DNA of 7,684 bases from DSCS01 sp035391585 (lineage in GTDB: Bacteria; Macinerneyibacteriota; Macinerneyibacteria; Macinerneyibacteriales; DSCS01). Shown here piece after piece: positions 5,514 to 7,684 of the stretch (within the stretch, counting starts at the first letter, position 1; every line of letters begins with the position of its first letter). The DNA lies in assembly GCA_964574875.1 (NCBI GenBank), contig CAZNOX010000032.1, forward strand, positions 1 through 7,684, given 5' to 3'. A program made the translations under genes and the position numbers. The notes beneath the pieces are model-generated. The model was not told the DNA's origin. It saw only the letters and a program-made list of their open reading frames with translations, and searched no databases.

Positions 5514-5554
5514 AAAAAAAATAGGGGAAGGGGTTTTATCATCCCTTCCCCTAT
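5514..5554 (-). terminator. rho-independent terminator of tex
   Basis: A perfect 12-bp stem, ATAGGGGAAGGG (5521-5532) against CCCTTCCCCTAT (5543-5554), closes a 10-nt loop. On the minus strand the stem is directly followed by seven T residues (5520-5514). It begins about 54 nt beyond the tex stop codon and is the only convincing terminator in the window. The plus-strand side has no T run, so it acts in one direction only. Confidence 0.92.
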
Positions 5555-5608
5555 CATATGAGTTCTTTCAACGTTTCGGTAAAGCGTGTGACGGGACAAT
5601 CGCCTGTG

Positions 5609-7684
5609 TCAGGAGATAATCCGCTTGAGCCCGATCCGTTCGCGGCTCCTGTCCACACTCACCACCTGGAACGTCAGACGGTCGCCCACACGAAAATGAT
5701 CGTTGAGGTCTTTGATAAACCGGTCTGAAGCCTGTGAGATATGGCAGAGCCCGCTTATCCCGATCCCCAGGTCCACAAACATCCCGAAATTGGTGATATT
5801 GGTGACCACACCCGGGAGGGCCATCCCCTCGTTCACATCATCAATGGACTGGATCGCATCGTTATAGGGAACGGGTTCAAAGGCCGCCCGGACATCGCGG
5901 CCGGGTTTTTTCAACTCTTCGAGAATATCCTCAAGGGTATAGATTCCCACTTTTCGGCGGTACTGCTCCATATCCACATGATCAAGCAGGCGGGGATCCC
6001 TGACCAGCTCCTCAAGAGCCACCCCCGTCTCCTGACACAGGTTTTCAACCACAGGATACTGCTCAGGATGAATCGCCGTACTGTCCAGGATATTCTCCCC
6101 GTTTCTGATGCGCAGAAATCCGATACATTGCTCAAAGGTCTTCGCTCCGATCCCCTTGACTGTCTTGAGTTCAAACCGGTTGTGAAATCCTCCCTGCTCA
6201 TCGCGCAGGGCGACAATATCCCTGGCGTTGGCTTCGCTGATCCCGGCCACATAGGAGAGAAGGGGAACAGAGGCTGTATTGACGTCCACCCCCACACTGT
6301 TCACGGCGCTGGAGACCACCTGGTCCAGCCTTCTTTTGAGTTCCTTCTGGTCCACGTCATGCTGATACTGGCCTACCCCGAGAGACTTGGGGTCGATCTT
6401 GACAAACTCAGCCAGGGGGTCATGAATACGCCGTGCAATGCTGATGGCTCCCCGGATGGTCACATCCAGGTCAGGAAACTCTTTCACGGCCAGGGGAGAA
6501 GCGGAATAGATGGAGGCTCCGCTTTCATTGACAATCGCCAGATGGAGCGCCGCTCCTTCTCCCGAGGACTCCCTGATCAGGCGCCGGACCAATGCAGCGA
6601 TCTCCTTGGAGCCTTTCCCGTTTCCCACAGCCACAAGGGTCACCCCGTAATGACGGGCAAGCTCTTTGATCTTTTCATAAGCCCTCTCTTCAGCCCCTTC
6701 TCCCAGCGTATAGACCACCTCATGGCCGAGGTATTTCCCGCGCTCATCAATGACAGCGATCTTGGAGCCTGTCCTGAGCCCGGGGTCGATGCCCATGATG
6801 GTATATCCGTGCGCCGGACTTCCCAGAAGAAGGTCTTTCAGGTTCTTCTCAAAGACATCGATAGCCGTGTCTTCAGCCAATGCTGTATAGTGGCTCCGGC
6901 ATTCGGTGGCCATGGACGGGTGAAGGTAACCGAAATAAGCCAGTTCCATTCCCTCACGAAGGGCCGAAAAGAAGGTCGCCTCCTCCCGGCTGGCGATCTC
7001 TTCGCGAATGAGCGCCATACACCGGTCTTCATCCACGGCGATGTCTATTTTCAAAATCCCCTCTTTCTCACCTCTGTTCAAAGCAAGAAGACGGTGGGAT
7101 TTGATCTCTTTCAAAGGCTCGCTGTACTCGTAGTAGTCCATATAGACGCCTTTTTCATCAGCTCCCTCATCTTTGACACCAGACACGATAAGGGCTGAAT
7201 CGATGTAAAAGGTGCGGAGTTTTTTCCGGACTTCAGGATGGTGGGTCACGGCCTCAGCCACGATAAAAAGGGCCTGCTCCAGGATATCATCTTTTTCTGT
7301 GACGCCTTTTTCCTCATTGACAAAGGAGAGGACGATCTCATCGGCACTCTGCTCTTCGCGCCGCTGAGCCAGGATGATCTCAGCCAGAGGCTCAAAACCC
7401 ATCTCACGGGCCATCTGGGCCTTCGTCCGGCGTTTGGGCTTATAGGGGAGATAGAGGTCTTCCAGTTCATTTTTATTGAAACAGGCTTCGATCCTGCTCT
7501 GAAGCTCCTCTGTGAGTTTTCCCTGTTTTTCAATGGTCTGAAGAATATACTCTTTCCTGGCCAGAAGCTCCTTGTAAAAGGAAAACTTCTCGGCGACAGC
7601 TGTGACCTCTGTCTCGGTGAGGTTCCCTGTGGCTTCCTTTCTGTAGCGTGAAATAAAGGGGACGGTGTTTCCCTCGTCGAGAAG
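5609..7684 (-). CDS. tex: RNA-binding transcription accessory protein Tex, N-terminus cut by window edge
   Basis: The frame is open from the right edge to the TGA at 5611-5609, giving 691 residues; about 30 or more N-terminal residues probably lie outside, judged from the usual length of 720-780. Tex is a cytosolic nucleic-acid-binding protein linked to transcription and RNA metabolism. In fragment numbering, the N-terminal helical domain begins at LLDEGNTVPFISRYRKEATG (1-20) and continues through LYLPYKPKRRTKAQMAREMG. The YqgF/RNase-H-like domain starts at IMGIDPGLRTGSKIAV (about 296-311) and includes NESGASIY. The helix-hairpin-helix region follows SVGVDVNTASVPLLSYVAGI (about 463-482) with VKGIGAKTFEQCIGFLRI. 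The S1 RNA-binding domain closes the protein (about 619-690: PGVVTNITNFGMFVDLG, ISGLCHIS, IGLKRI). No frameshift is visible. Its own promoter lies outside, and a strong terminator isolates it from the M23 gene. Confidence 0.96.
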   Translation of the reverse strand, partial: LLDEGNTVPFISRYRKEATGNLTETEVTAVAEKFSFYKELLARKEYILQTIEKQGKLTEELQSRIEACFNKNELEDLYLPYKPKRRTKAQMAREMGFEPLAEIILAQRREEQSADEIVLSFVNEEKGVTEKDDILEQALFIVAEAVTHHPEVRKKLRTFYIDSALIVSGVKDEGADEKGVYMDYYEYSEPLKEIKSHRLLALNRGEKEGILKIDIAVDEDRCMALIREEIASREEATFFSALREGMELAYFGYLHPSMATECRSHYTALAEDTAIDVFEKNLKDLLLGSPAHGYTIMGIDPGLRTGSKIAVIDERGKYLGHEVVYTLGEGAEERAYEKIKELARHYGVTLVAVGNGKGSKEIAALVRRLIRESSGEGAALHLAIVNESGASIYSASPLAVKEFPDLDVTIRGAISIARRIHDPLAEFVKIDPKSLGVGQYQHDVDQKELKRRLDQVVSSAVNSVGVDVNTASVPLLSYVAGISEANARDIVALRDEQGGFHNRFELKTVKGIGAKTFEQCIGFLRIRNGENILDSTAIHPEQYPVVENLCQETGVALEELVRDPRLLDHVDMEQYRRKVGIYTLEDILEELKKPGRDVRAAFEPVPYNDAIQSIDDVNEGMALPGVVTNITNFGMFVDLGIGISGLCHISQASDRFIKDLNDHFRVGDRLTFQVVSVDRSRERIGLKRIIS

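Noticed and set aside
5741..7198. A 485-codon open frame on the plus strand inside tex
   Set aside because: It is wholly antisense to an unmistakable Tex coding sequence, lacks a ribosome-binding site and recognisable domains, and its length follows from the codon bias of the real gene.
1..7684. Search by eye for tRNA, rRNA, CRISPR arrays, insertion sequences and attachment sites
   Set aside because: No cloverleaf ending in CCA, regularly spaced direct repeats, transposase motifs or terminal repeats with target duplications were seen.

Overview
The window looks like ordinary bacterial chromosome of roughly 50% GC by eye. It is densely packed, with strong AGGAGG-type ribosome-binding sites and recognisable sigma70-type promoters in AT-rich spacers. 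Signal peptides, an exported zinc hydrolase and an inner-membrane-anchored M23 endopeptidase point to a bacterium with an envelope to remodel. An arginine deiminase and a stand-alone AhpF-like flavoprotein reductase suggest an anaerobic or microaerophilic, possibly fermentative lifestyle. My best lineage guess is a spirochaete or another deep-branching Gram-negative group, held with low confidence because no rRNA or lineage marker is present. I see no mobile element, tRNA, rRNA or CRISPR array.

Left part, 1-882: a minus-strand gene cut by the left edge encodes a secreted/membrane protein resembling DUF6754 (signal peptide, Ig/FnIII-like region, one membrane helix, conserved cytosolic block). 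It diverges from a plus-strand pair across an AT-rich spacer of about 210 bp. The spacer holds one promoter for each direction and an AT-rich dyad just upstream of the plus-strand promoter.

883-2119 (plus strand): a 90-residue, strongly acidic, cysteine-free protein of unknown function overlaps by 11 nt the start of a 324-residue FAD-dependent disulfide reductase. The reductase resembles the C-terminal part of AhpF more than classical thioredoxin reductase.

2116-4271 (minus strand): a complete arginine deiminase gene (arcA) is followed, with a 7-nt overlap, by an exported M28-family zinc hydrolase with glutaminyl-cyclase-like motifs. The M28 gene and the reductase gene converge and overlap at their stop codons by 4 nt, leaving no room for a terminator. 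No arcB, arcC or arcD is visible.

4373-5323 (minus strand): a membrane-anchored, coiled-coil M23 (LytM) peptidoglycan endopeptidase. A near-consensus promoter lies so close to its ATG that the transcript is predicted to be leaderless or nearly so.

5329-5608: a 282-bp spacer with the M23 promoter, a GC-rich block of short competing inverted repeats, and a strong intrinsic terminator for the next gene. 5609-7684 (minus strand): the RNA-binding transcription accessory protein Tex, missing only its N-terminal end at the right edge.

Most genes are readable housekeeping or accessory functions. The least explained items are the acidic protein coupled to the AhpF-like reductase, the DUF6754-like protein, the structured block at 5405-5513 and the leaderless M23 start. 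I see no convincing new defence or mobile system here.
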